Position numbers and translations under genes: made by a program. A DNA stretch of 53,141 nucleotides from Spirulinaceae cyanobacterium SM2_1_0 (lineage in GTDB: Bacteria; Cyanobacteriota; Cyanobacteriia; Cyanobacteriales; Spirulinaceae), in the NCBI GenBank assembly GCA_012031265.1, contig JAAUTY010000028.1, positions 1-53,141 of the forward strand, in the 5' to 3' direction. Of this stretch, positions 8,801 to 16,600 are shown piece by piece. The notes beneath the pieces were generated by a model, which was not told where the DNA came from, made no database searches, and saw nothing but the letters and a program-made list of their open reading frames with translations. Position 1 is the first letter of the stretch. Every line of letters starts with the position of its first letter.

Positions 8801-10232
8801 CAGTCTGATAGGGGCTGACGTAGACAGGGCGTTGTCAACGGCTTTGCAAACCTGCGAGCAGCGCCTGACCAAGCTGCTGGAGTCGGCAACAGCGATCGCC
8901 GCACCCAATCAATGGCAGCAGTTGGGGGACATCTTGACGCAGCCATCGGTAGCGCAACACCTGAGCATGGCCTTGATCGGTCGCTGCTACTATGCCGCTG
9001 GCAACTATCGACAGGCGGTAGCCGTGTGGAGGCAGGCGGGTCTCACCACCTTGCCGGAGTTTCACCTGGCGCAGGCCGAACAAGTCGGTTTGCCGCAGGG
9101 ACTCCAGCACTGGCTTGCGGTGGGGCAGCACACGCGCATCGTCACGGCCTGGAAGCAGGCCGGACGGCCGCGCGATCAGGCCTGGCTTGAACCGGTCGCG
9201 GCGGCGCTGGTCGCAAAGCAGAAGTGGGAGCAGGCACTGCGAATTTATACCTGGCTGGCAGATGTTGGCGAAATCGTGACCTGCCTCGAGGCGATCTGGC
9301 AGCTTGACGGACGCGGCGAAACGGTGGTGCGAGACTTTGTGCGGCACAGTCTGCGGACAGGCGACTGGGAAGCGGCGCTGGTGGCTCTGGAAACTAGTGC
9401 CGAGCGGCTGTCCCAGCCGGAAGTGCTCGCTCAGGGGCTGAGCTTTCAGCTCGCGCGGGCGATCGCCACCAGCGAGCTGACCCCCGACCAGCTCAACCGC
9501 GACCAACGCCACCGCTACGAGCGCTGGCTGAAAGAATGCGTGTTATTCCAGGCGCGCTGGTCGGACTATCTGAGCGTGCCGGAGATGGGCATCGCCTTCG
9601 AGCGGGTGGGCGCGCGCACCGAGACGCTCAATTTCTACGAGCAGTATGTGGACGATGACCCGGCGATCGCGGACTTTGCCCGCCAACGCTGGCTAGCCAT
9701 CCGCCGACAGCAGGCGCAAAGCTACAGCCGCCAGGGGCCGATCAAACGGGCGCTGCGGAGCCGGGCGATCGTGCAGAAAAAAGCCCAGGCTTGGCAACTT
9801 GATCTAGACGGCATTGACACCGCAATTCCCCACCCCCCGGCGCGACCCACTGCACCGGAACCGGCACCCATTCCTGACGCGATCGCCGGTCTACCCGCTG
9901 ATGTCGCCTTGCAGCCGCTCACCCCAGAGGGCTGGCAGTTGCACTGGCGACATCTGGAGATCAAGATCCTCCTCAATGCCCAGCAAGTCTGGCTGCGTGA
10001 TCGCCTCAGCCAGCGGACGCTGCGACTCGATGCCGCCGAGCAGCGGGTAACGATTGATGGCGCTAGCATCCGGGCGACCGGCGAGAACTTAGAATTTGCC
10101 TGCCCTGACAGCGACTTCAGCGGTGTGCTCACCGTCACGACCCACCAACGCCAGTTGAGCTTGACCATCGCGGGCTGGACGGAGCCACTGGCGATCACCT
10201 GGTCGATCACACCGCTGGCTGATGACCGCTAG
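5868..10232 (+). CDS. Giant SF1 (UvrD-type) helicase with accessory N- and C-terminal domains
   Basis: The 1454-residue protein is read from the ATG of MEDEVFEATPA; an in-frame TTG at 5811 is a less likely start. Helicase motifs in order are Walker A GQAGSGKS (331-338), Walker B/motif II DEAQD (545-549), motif III AGDPLQT (about 582-588), motif IV NYRS (629-632), motif V AKGLEFK (735-741) and motif VI YVAATRATER (775-784). This is superfamily 1A in the UvrD/Rep style. Residues about 15-105 (KEGNLRLIARIVRLGKEPVL region) look like a small basic alpha/beta domain, possibly RelE/ParE-like. Residues about 800-1330 are helical repeats like tetratricopeptides. The last 90 residues look beta-rich. 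The overall plan recalls TRANK1-like proteins. The role is unknown; DNA or RNA remodelling, repair or defence are all possible. No partner gene is adjacent on the same strand. Confidence 0.85.
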   Translation: MEDEVFEATPARPAMYVYFAADCRAQIERHGLLSQIERLSAEVESLSLEQALSRFERVYPYLKRKEGNLRLIARIVRLGKEPVLCWLGVFRRGDRNYEEFLRDREDYADSSLDSQINPAHLRQWLIQRQAETDPPPAPRPLSPNLRPWLERPSLRVDFQGVTIYESEVWLARFADAAVQQYWLALNRAIATLADAPHPLGSAVTGSKLWLYSTDDLSILYSRLQTADVPSRQILFLLAPFLTPPPAPAELVHTCALIFGEGQPSGWQTEPPLDELTAIARRAYPSYFLADENNWLAIEKAERANLALSAEEESILHAVSTSQPSLPLFLNGQAGSGKSTLLFHLFADYCHRHLQVCRERQREPLAPPHPLFLAYSDRLLKVARERALPLLASHYRFLARGGHPADLPDISPFFRSFRRFLRELLPLAERERFHDADYVSFHRFRQLLQRTWPSDSPERCWQTIRTFIKGYHLDERDTHLDPEDYAEIPRKERTLSLDDFIHIHATVWKWYQRYCREQGQWDDQDLIRRVLQLKCYRPAYTAIFCDEAQDFTRLELQLIVRLSVFADCDLEGQHVESLPFAFAGDPLQTLNPTGFRWASLKAAVYNDAIAALSPTGSLNVEMNFAELECNYRSAPAIVGLGNLIQLWRSALFNLSELTPQRARQTSPEEPQILILGRDIFAAELRLYLRDTIIIVPCDQGGELDYARQDPILSLLLPAGTDRQDQPPWNVLSAIAAKGLEFKQVVLYKFGEACHPQIWQQTDAPLEEHKYYFNKLYVAATRATERLFIVDSEAGDRQLWQHACDAAEVASYLQTLRPDCRDQWQARLQLLNPEARAACISADDLATLASAFYSEGLDSGDPELLRRAQGAYERLDDPAAASRCDAWALHFAADYTAAGRRFLALGDWSAAWDSFWLGRCWPELAHWYEQAAAVQGESLPAALGDREILQPLVAFMAAPADDFKALWHFGQWLNQQLSNVSLIGADVDRALSTALQTCEQRLTKLLESATAIAAPNQWQQLGDILTQPSVAQHLSMALIGRCYYAAGNYRQAVAVWRQAGLTTLPEFHLAQAEQVGLPQGLQHWLAVGQHTRIVTAWKQAGRPRDQAWLEPVAAALVAKQKWEQALRIYTWLADVGEIVTCLEAIWQLDGRGETVVRDFVRHSLRTGDWEAALVALETSAERLSQPEVLAQGLSFQLARAIATSELTPDQLNRDQRHRYERWLKECVLFQARWSDYLSVPEMGIAFERVGARTETLNFYEQYVDDDPAIADFARQRWLAIRRQQAQSYSRQGPIKRALRSRAIVQKKAQAWQLDLDGIDTAIPHPPARPTAPEPAPIPDAIAGLPADVALQPLTPEGWQLHWRHLEIKILLNAQQVWLRDRLSQRTLRLDAAEQRVTIDGASIRATGENLEFACPDSDFSGVLTVTTHQRQLSLTIAGWTEPLAITWSITPLADDR

Positions 10233-10405
10233 GGGTTGGTCTAAGGATAAAAATCCGATCGTCGAATCCCGCCAGCTACTGTTGGTGTTTGGGCACAAGC
10301 ACAGACTCGATCTCTCCTTGAATGAACGTTGGCTCGGTTGCTTGCGTTCGCCATTTTGACCGATGATTTCTGCGGGGCGATCGCAGTCGGCCAGCAACTC
10401 GTCAA

Positions 10406-10434
10406 GCATCTCATTTCCGCCGTCTTGTACTAGC
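10406..10434 (+). repeat. 29-bp dispersed repeat, copy 2
   Basis: It differs from the copy at 4228-4256 at one position (g for c in the middle). It lies 174 bases after the helicase stop and about 50 bases before the start of another repeat (10485-10524). Confidence 0.75.
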
Positions 10435-10484
10435 TTAGGAGAGAGACTTCTAACTTCCCTTAACCCAGTTCGGGAAAAAGAGTC

Positions 10485-10524
10485 GGAGATGTAGACGCGC
10501 AGCGGCTTCTCTCGGAGTGGGAAA
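10485..10524 (+). repeat. 40-bp dispersed repeat, copy A
   Basis: The sequence ggagatgtagacgcgcagcg and the following 20 bases match the reverse complement of 52958-52997 at 35 of 40 positions. The core gtagacgcgcagcggct is identical. This kind of GC-rich dispersed intergenic repeat is common in cyanobacterial genomes. Confidence 0.75.
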
Positions 10525-10592
10525 TGACAACGCTAAAGTGGGATAAACCCATAGTAGTGAACAGGAAGAATATACTATTTTGGATTAGCACG

Positions 10593-10784
10593 ATGGCACA
10601 AGCAAGCAACGAGAATACGCCTACCACACCGAATGAAAAGAATACCCCGATCGAACCGATGACGCGCCGAACCGGTCAGGGGGCGCGCTCTTCTGATACA
10701 GCGGATGGTGCTCAGCCAGAAGCCCCCGGCGACAAAGATACAGACACACCCGGCAACCCCAACCAGGGAACGGAAGCCCGCTAG
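10593..10784 (+). CDS. Small Thr/Pro/Asp-rich hypothetical protein
   Basis: The 63-residue hydrophilic protein is read from the ATG of MAQASNENTPT; the same frame is open back to 10524. It is rich in Thr, Pro, Asn, Gly and Asp (ENTPTTPNEKNTPIEPMTRR, GDKDTDTPGNPNQGTEAR) and is probably disordered. No domain is recognised. An AT-rich patch precedes the start and a good hairpin terminator follows 35 bases after the stop, which supports a real short transcription unit. The composition is still suspicious, so the call is tentative. Confidence 0.45.
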   Translation: MAQASNENTPTTPNEKNTPIEPMTRRTGQGARSSDTADGAQPEAPGDKDTDTPGNPNQGTEAR

Positions 10785-10819
10785 AGTAGCACGGCTTAAC
10801 CAAATGCAGCTTCGACGGC

Positions 10820-10853
10820 AAAAACCCAGTTTCTCCCAAAAGCTGGGTTTTTG
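10820..10853 (+). terminator. Rho-independent terminator after the small gene
   Basis: The arms aaaacccag and ctgggtttt form a stem around tttctcccaaaag, ending in a T run. The A run on the other side means it can also act on minus-strand transcripts. Confidence 0.75.
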
Positions 10854-11080
10854 AGGGTTAAGCTGATGGGAGCATTCCAGATTGGCAACTCGACATTCCC
10901 ACGGCGCAAGCTTTGTCGCTGGCTGCCTGACACAAATCCCGAAAAGTCTATTCTCCCGTAGGTTGGGCGAGCGCTAGGGTAACCCAACGAAACGCTCGCT
11001 GGTGTTTGCTTGCGTTGCCTCAACCCAACTTCCTCCCAGAAGAGTCTGTCGGGTATTCAGCTCTACACCTAGTGAATGAA

Positions 11081-11154
11081 TGGCTCAGGGGTGATTTGAA
11101 CACCCGACACGAGGCTTATGAGTCCCCTGCTCTAACCAACTGAGCTACTGAGCC
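11081..11154 (-). tRNA. tRNA with CAU anticodon (elongator Met, or Ile2)
   Basis: Read on the minus strand this is a 74-nt cloverleaf. The acceptor arms are GGCTCAG and CTGAGCC, the D arm is GCTC..GAGC, the anticodon loop is CTCATAA and the T loop is TTCAAAT. The discriminator is A and CCA is not encoded. The A of 31 faces G of 39 in the anticodon stem, a mismatch. An initiator tRNA is unlikely because the first acceptor pair is intact G-C. Lysidine-modified tRNA-Ile2 also has a CAU gene anticodon, and I cannot separate that from elongator Met by eye. Confidence 0.9.
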
Positions 11155-11278
11155 GTGTTAGATTTGCACAATTATTGATATTAGCATAACTTCCCAATCG
11201 TCTCGTGGATCAGTGAGGAAAATCGCGATCGCCCCGCCCCGGACGCTAAACTAGCAGCGGTACTATCTAGCAACCGCG

Positions 11279-11527
11279 ATGATTTCCGTCACCGTCAAAC
11301 TCTTTGCTGCCTACCGAGACGCCTTTCAAACCGAAGAACTCCGTCTTGAGCTGGCAGAAACGGCTTGCGCTGCTGACGTGCTCGAACAATTGCTACGCGA
11401 TCGCCCTGAACTCGAACGCTGGCGGACTGTCACACGCTTTGGCATTAACCTGAACTTCGTGCCGCCGGAAACCCGCCTACAAGCTGGCGATGAGGTAGTC
11501 TTGATTCCACCGGTCAGCGGCGGCTAA
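11279..11527 (+). CDS. moaD: MoaD/ThiS-family sulfur carrier protein
   Basis: The 82-residue beta-grasp protein has the family N-terminal strand (ISVTVKLFAAYRDAF), the block AADVLEQLLRDRPEL and the end LQAGDEVVLIPPVSGG. The terminal Gly-Gly is the residue pair that MoaD or ThiS proteins carry as a thiocarboxylate. The LFAAYRDA and VVLIPPVSGG patterns fit MoaD (small subunit of molybdopterin synthase) better than ThiS. No moaE or other molybdenum-cofactor gene is beside it, so the exact carrier role is inferred. It lies divergent from the tRNA gene and 89 bases before rpe. Confidence 0.82.
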   Translation: MISVTVKLFAAYRDAFQTEELRLELAETACAADVLEQLLRDRPELERWRTVTRFGINLNFVPPETRLQAGDEVVLIPPVSGG

Positions 11528-11616
11528 TCGACTCGCAGACTTTTAAGATTTCCTTAATTTTGTTAGGATAATTACAAAATTAACAGCCGCCTGTATAGAC
11601 GAGGGAGACCGATTCA

Positions 11617-12318
11617 ATGAGCCAAAAACCGATTGTTGTCGCACCATCCATTCTCTCGGCTGATTTCGCCCGCCTCGGTGAGGAGATCAAAGCCGTCGAT
11701 GCCGCCGGTGCTGACTGGATCCACGTCGATGTCATGGACGGTCGCTTCGTCCCCAACATCACCATCGGCCCCCTGATCGTCAAGGCAATCCGCCCTCACA
11801 CCCAGAAGCCCCTCGATGTTCACCTCATGATCGTCGAGCCGGAGAAGTACGTCGAAGACTTCGCGAAAGCGGGCGCGGATCAGATTACTGTCCACGCCGA
11901 GCACAATGCGTCGCCCCACCTGCACCGTACCTTGGGTCAGATCCGCGAGTTAGGCAAGAAAGCGGGGGTGGTGCTCAATCCTTCGACGCCCCTCGAGCTG
12001 ATTGAATATGTCTTGCCGCTCTGCGATCTCGTGCTGCTGATGAGTGTTAACCCCGGCTTCGGTGGTCAAAGCTTCATCCCGGAGATGGTGGGCAAGGTTG
12101 CCAAGCTGCGCCAGATGTGCGATGAGCGTGGACTGGATCCGTGGATCGAAGTCGATGGTGGTCTGAAGCCTAACAATACTTGGCAGGTACTGGAAGCTGG
12201 TGCCAATGCGATCGTGGCCGGTTCTGCGGTTTTCAAGGCCGCAGACTACGCCGCAGCAATTGCCGGGATTCGGAACAGCAAGCGCCCTGCACCCGCCGCA
12301 GAGCTGGTGACCGCTTAA
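11617..12318 (+). CDS. rpe: Ribulose-phosphate 3-epimerase
   Basis: The 233-residue TIM-barrel enzyme interconverts ribulose 5-phosphate and xylulose 5-phosphate in the Calvin-Benson and oxidative pentose phosphate routes. Signature blocks are [65 protein letters not shown] and [12 protein letters not shown]. Metal and acid-base residues sit in the HVDVMDG, DVHLM and EVDGG segments. The ATG is preceded by gagggagacc, a good ribosome-binding site. A strong hairpin follows 19 bases after the stop. The AT-rich 60 bases before it probably hold the promoter. Length is normal. Confidence 0.97.
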   Translation: MSQKPIVVAPSILSADFARLGEEIKAVDAAGADWIHVDVMDGRFVPNITIGPLIVKAIRPHTQKPLDVHLMIVEPEKYVEDFAKAGADQITVHAEHNASPHLHRTLGQIRELGKKAGVVLNPSTPLELIEYVLPLCDLVLLMSVNPGFGGQSFIPEMVGKVAKLRQMCDERGLDPWIEVDGGLKPNNTWQVLEAGANAIVAGSAVFKAADYAAAIAGIRNSKRPAPAAELVTA

Positions 12319-12337
12319 GGTTCATCGGGCCTTGCCC

Positions 12338-12363
12338 GCAGAGGCGTGCGCGCGCGCCTCTGC
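12338..12363 (+). terminator. Hairpin downstream of rpe
   Basis: The arms gcagaggcg and cgcctctgc pair perfectly around tgcgcgcg. There is only a weak pyrimidine tail (ccccttgcttctct), so it could act as a terminator or as an RNA 3' stabiliser. Confidence 0.65.
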
Positions 12364-12444
12364 CCCTTGCTTCTCTAGATCTAGCTTGTGCCCAGGCTTA
12401 ATGGTTGATTGCTCATAGACTCTAGAACCACTGGCGATCGCCCC

Positions 12445-13317
12445 ATGCAATGTCTTATCCACCGTCGCGCGGAATTCTCCGCCAGCCATCGCTACTGGTT
12501 ACCAGAACTGAGCGATGCTGAGAACCAAGCCCGTTTTGGGGTTTGCACCCGCTTTCCCGGTCACGGTCACAACTACGTCCTCTTCGTTGCTCTACTAGAC
12601 AAATTAGATGAGTACGGGATGGTACGCAATTTGTCAGATGTCAAGCGGGCAATTCGGCAGTATGTGCTGCAAGATTTGAACTTTTCTTACCTCAACACTG
12701 CCTGGCCGGAATTTGAGCAAACCCTGCCGACAACCGAATTTATAGCCAAAGCCATTTGGCAGCGCCTTGCGCCCCACTTGCCACTCGTCAATATTCAACT
12801 CTTTGAACACCCTAGACTCTGGGCTGACTACGCCGGAAATGCCATGCAAGCTGCTCTCACTATTCGCACCCACTTCAGTGCAGCCCACCTGCTCGCCCTT
12901 GACCACCTCAGCGACGCTGAGAATACCGAGATTTATGGCAAGTGCGCCCGCCCCAACGGTCACGGGCATAACTATCATTTGGAAGTGACTATCGTCGGCG
13001 AGATCGAGCCACGGACTGGCATGATTGTTGATCTGCCCGATTTCCAGAACCTGGTCAACGAGCTAGTGATCGAACCCTTTGATCACACATTTCTGAATAA
13101 GGACATTGCCTACTTTGCCAAGGTTGTTCCTACGGCTGAAAATATTGCCTTGCACATTGCCCAGCTCCTCCAACAGCCACTTGCTGAACTAGGCGTAGAA
13201 CTAGACAAGGTGAAGCTGATCGAAAGCCCCAACAACTCAGCAGAGATCCATTGTCGTCAACCCGCCACACTGATGCTAGCTCAGTCACAAGCGGAGCCAT
13301 TGTTGGCTACTCGCTGA
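12445..13317 (+). CDS. Tandem 6-pyruvoyl-tetrahydropterin synthase/QueD-fold protein
   Basis: The 290-residue protein starts at MQCLIHRRAEFSASHRYW. Two copies of the same fold are fused. Domain 1 (about 1-130) has AEFSASHRYW, FGVCTRFPGHGHNY and TTEFIAKAIW. Domain 2 (about 135-290) has THFSAAHLL, YGKCARPNGHGHNY, DLPDFQNLV, PFDHTFLN and TAENIALHI. Both keep the zinc-binding His pair (GHGHNY) and a nearby Cys, so both may be active. Family members convert dihydroneopterin triphosphate to 6-pyruvoyl- or 6-carboxy-tetrahydropterin. In cyanobacteria related enzymes feed pteridine glycoside or queuosine synthesis. No partner gene lies nearby, so the product is undecided. Confidence 0.88.
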   Translation: MQCLIHRRAEFSASHRYWLPELSDAENQARFGVCTRFPGHGHNYVLFVALLDKLDEYGMVRNLSDVKRAIRQYVLQDLNFSYLNTAWPEFEQTLPTTEFIAKAIWQRLAPHLPLVNIQLFEHPRLWADYAGNAMQAALTIRTHFSAAHLLALDHLSDAENTEIYGKCARPNGHGHNYHLEVTIVGEIEPRTGMIVDLPDFQNLVNELVIEPFDHTFLNKDIAYFAKVVPTAENIALHIAQLLQQPLAELGVELDKVKLIESPNNSAEIHCRQPATLMLAQSQAEPLLATR

Positions 13318-13505
13318 AGTCGGTAAACAATAGTCGCCACTCGCCAACGCCTCTGGGTCGTCGCTAGCCCTCCCGCCGGAGCGGAAGTCATAGCAGTGCC
13401 TGAGATGTGCAAGCGACCATGGTTATGAATCGCAAGCTGGCTCAAGCACCCCTCAGACCAAATCCTGTTCTCGGAACCTAAGCATTGTCTCCCTCATCCC
13501 CAGAC

Positions 13506-13527
13506 CTTCTCCCAAACCCGGGAGAAG
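13506..13527. terminator. Hairpin between two convergent genes
   Basis: The arms cttctccc and gggagaag pair around aaaccc, within pyrimidine-rich DNA of a type often seen between cyanobacterial genes. It lies between the pterin gene (plus) and the hybrid kinase (minus). No T run follows on either strand, so terminator activity is uncertain. The rest of 13318-13612 holds no gene. Confidence 0.4.
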
Positions 13528-13612
13528 GGAGCCGGAAGCCATCTACCCGCTTGGGAGAGGGTTGGGTGAAGGCTTGGCCTTTGGGGTTCTAGTCTAGATA
13601 CCGGATTGAGGA

Positions 13613-16600
13613 TCACGCGATCTGCGCTAACCAGGTCTCGATGGCGGCCTGCAAATACTCAAACTGGGCATCCAACTCGGCGAGCCGACGCTCAACGAAC
13701 GCCAAGTTGCCAGCTTTGGCCGCTTGTTCTAGCTCCGCAGCCACCGCTCGCATGGCTTCGCCACAGACATTGGCGGCCGCACTCTTGATGCCGTGTGCTT
13801 TGTACTCCACATCGGTCGCGTCGCCTGCAACCAATGCTTGTCGTAGCCCCTGCATTTCACGCGGAAAATCGGCGACGAAGAATTCACAAGTCTGCTGCAC
13901 TAGTGACTCATAGCCACTGAAGCGCGCGAGCAGGGTTTCGCGGTCAAAGACTGGCAACTCGGGTGCATCATTTTGCTCAGCTTGTGGGTGACTGGGGGTG
14001 TTGATGAGCCATTTCTGCAACATCTGGGCGAGGGTGGCCGGCGAAATTGGCTTGGCTAAAAAGTCATTCATGCCCGCGGCCAGACACTGCTCGCGATCGC
14101 TAGGTCTGGCATTGGCGGTCATTGCGATGATCGGGATGGTTTGATAGCGATCGCCCGCTGCTCCCGCTCGGATCTGGCGACTCGCCTCGTAGCCATCCAT
14201 TTCGGGCATGAGACAGTCCATCAAAATCAAGGTGTAGGGCCGGGTCATCGCCGCTTGGCGGAGGGTTTGGAGGCATTCCAGACCATTCACTACGATGTCC
14301 ACGGCTAAGCCCAATCGTTGCAGCAGACCGCTGGTCACCATTTGATTCACCTGATTATCTTCCACCAATAGCAGACGCACTGATTCCGGCCAGGTATCAG
14401 AGGTCGCGGTCAGGGGGTGACTTGGCTCCAAGGGCGATCGTTGCAGCTCTCTGGGTGCTGGGTCAGAGCCGTCACGCTCAGCTTGACCGGATTGCGGGGT
14501 GATGGCGGCGAGGACATCCCACAGTTCAGCCGGAATGACCGGTTGGGTCAGGTAGGCTCTGAAGCCAAGCTGACAGCAATTTTGCCAGACTTGGGGTTGA
14601 TTGAGCGGTGTCAGTAGCACCCGGGGCATGGCCCGGAAGCGCGCATCGGCCTGGAGTTGCAGGCTGAGCTTGACGCCATCGACTCCCGACATTTGCCCAT
14701 CGATGAGGATGAGATCGAAGGGCGATCGCGCTTCTCCATGCTCCGAAGACCGCGATCGCGCTGCACAGATCAAAAAAGCTAAGGATGCATCCGGAGCCGC
14801 CACCGCCTCCATACCCCACAGTCGCAACTGGCGGCATATAACCTGACGGCTCGCAAGATTGTCATCTACTACGAGCACTCTGAGCATAGGTAAGGGCTGG
14901 GTGGGTAAAGCCTCTACTCGACTGGAACGCAAGCCGATACTGAACTCAAAACGACTCCAACGACCCGGTTCGCTTTCAAGGCGAACACCCCCCCCCATCA
15001 ACTCACAAAGCTGTTTGACAATCGCGAGTCCCAGTCCCGTCCCACCATACTTACGAGTCGTGCTGGCGTCTAACTGCTGGAAGGCATCAAATAGATCTGC
15101 TTGCTGCTCTGAGGGAATACCAATCCCCGTATCGCTGACCACCGCCGCGAATATGAGTCCCGTGTTGGTCTTCTGCAAGCGACATTGAATGGTGATTTCT
15201 CCATGTTCAGTAAACTTGATGGCATTGCTGGTCAGATTGGTGAGGATCTGACGCAAGCGACCCGGATCGCCATTGACCATAACTGGCTCAACATCGCAGA
15301 GATCCAACACAAACTCCAAGCCTTTTTCCTGTGCTTTCACCGCCATCACTTTCACGCAGGTGGCCAGGAGTTCGTGGATGTCAAAATCAGTTTTCTCTAG
15401 GTCAATCTTACCGGCTTCAATTTTGGAGAAATCCAGGATGTCATTGATGATTCTGAGGAGTGACTCTGCACTGGATTGAGCAATATTTGCTTGCAATTTT
15501 TGCTCTTGGCTGAGCTGAGTTCCTTGTAGGAGATTCAACATCCCAATCACCCCATTCATCGGTGTGCGAATTTCGTGACTCATTGTCGCCAGAAAATTGC
15601 TTTTTGCCTGTGTCGCAGCTTCCGCAGCTTCTTTAGCGCTTTGCAATTCTGATTTTGCTTGCTCCTCAGCAGTGACATCCTGGATCAGTGACAAGATCGC
15701 AATGAGATCACCTCGGGAATCGAGCAGGGCGGAGTTATACCAGGTACACTGTAGAAGCGAACCGTCAGAGTTGTAGTTACGGTTGCGGCAGGTATTGTTG
15801 GTTCGCGCCGAGAGCTGTGCAACTGTCTGATCGACGAGTGCACGATCGCCCTCAAACACAAACGGCCATTCATGCAGAGTTTTGCCGATCACGTCTGCCG
15901 CTTGCCAGCCAAACATTGCCTCGGCCTGCTTTGACCAGTATTCAACCCGAAAATCCCGATCCCAGCGCACAACGGCGAGGGGTGAATTGTCGATCAGGGA
16001 GTTTAGCTGCTGGTGAGCTTTTTGGAGCGAGATTTCAGTTTGCTTGCGCTGAGTGATGTCTTCAGCAATTCCCTCAACGGCGATAAAATTATTGGCTTCG
16101 TCCCGGACAAGGTGCTGTGACACTTGCAGCGATCGCAAGCCACGTTGCGGATGGTAGAAGCGCATTTCAAACTGCTGAAACTCAAGTCCCTGCTCGATCA
16201 GCCAGTTTAGCTTGTCATTAGCTAGCGTAATATCTTCCGGCAGCCAGTGGATCGGGTCTGCCCAGGAGCGGCCGATGATCGCCGCGATGGGCAAGCCGAA
16301 AATGGCTTCAACGCCTTCACTCACGTAAGTCACGATACCCGGCACCTCGGAGTCACCGAATATGCCCGTGTGACTGAAGACAACGAACTGATCACCGATG
16401 TCTTCTACAAGCCGTTGGAATTGGGCTTGACTCGCTCGTAGCTCTTGTTCGATTTGTTGGCGCTCGCTAATATCAGTCGTCGTGCCTACGAACTTGACCA
16501 ACTCACCACGACCATTAAAAATGGGTTCGCCCCGAGCTTGAACATGGCGAATATTGCCCTTTTGGGTGATGATTCTGAGATCGGTATTAAAGGCTCGACC

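Larger units (their letters stand above)
10233..10592. other. Intergenic region holding two dispersed repeats
   Basis: The 360 bases separate the helicase from the small hypothetical gene. Beyond the repeats at 10406-10434 and 10485-10524 I see an AT-rich, promoter-like patch (gaatatactattttggatta, about 10569-10588) just before the small gene. No RNA gene is evident. Confidence 0.6.

Noticed and set aside
13318-13612. Possible small RNA between convergent genes
   Set aside because: Only one hairpin with no T run and no promoter is visible; the evidence is too weak.
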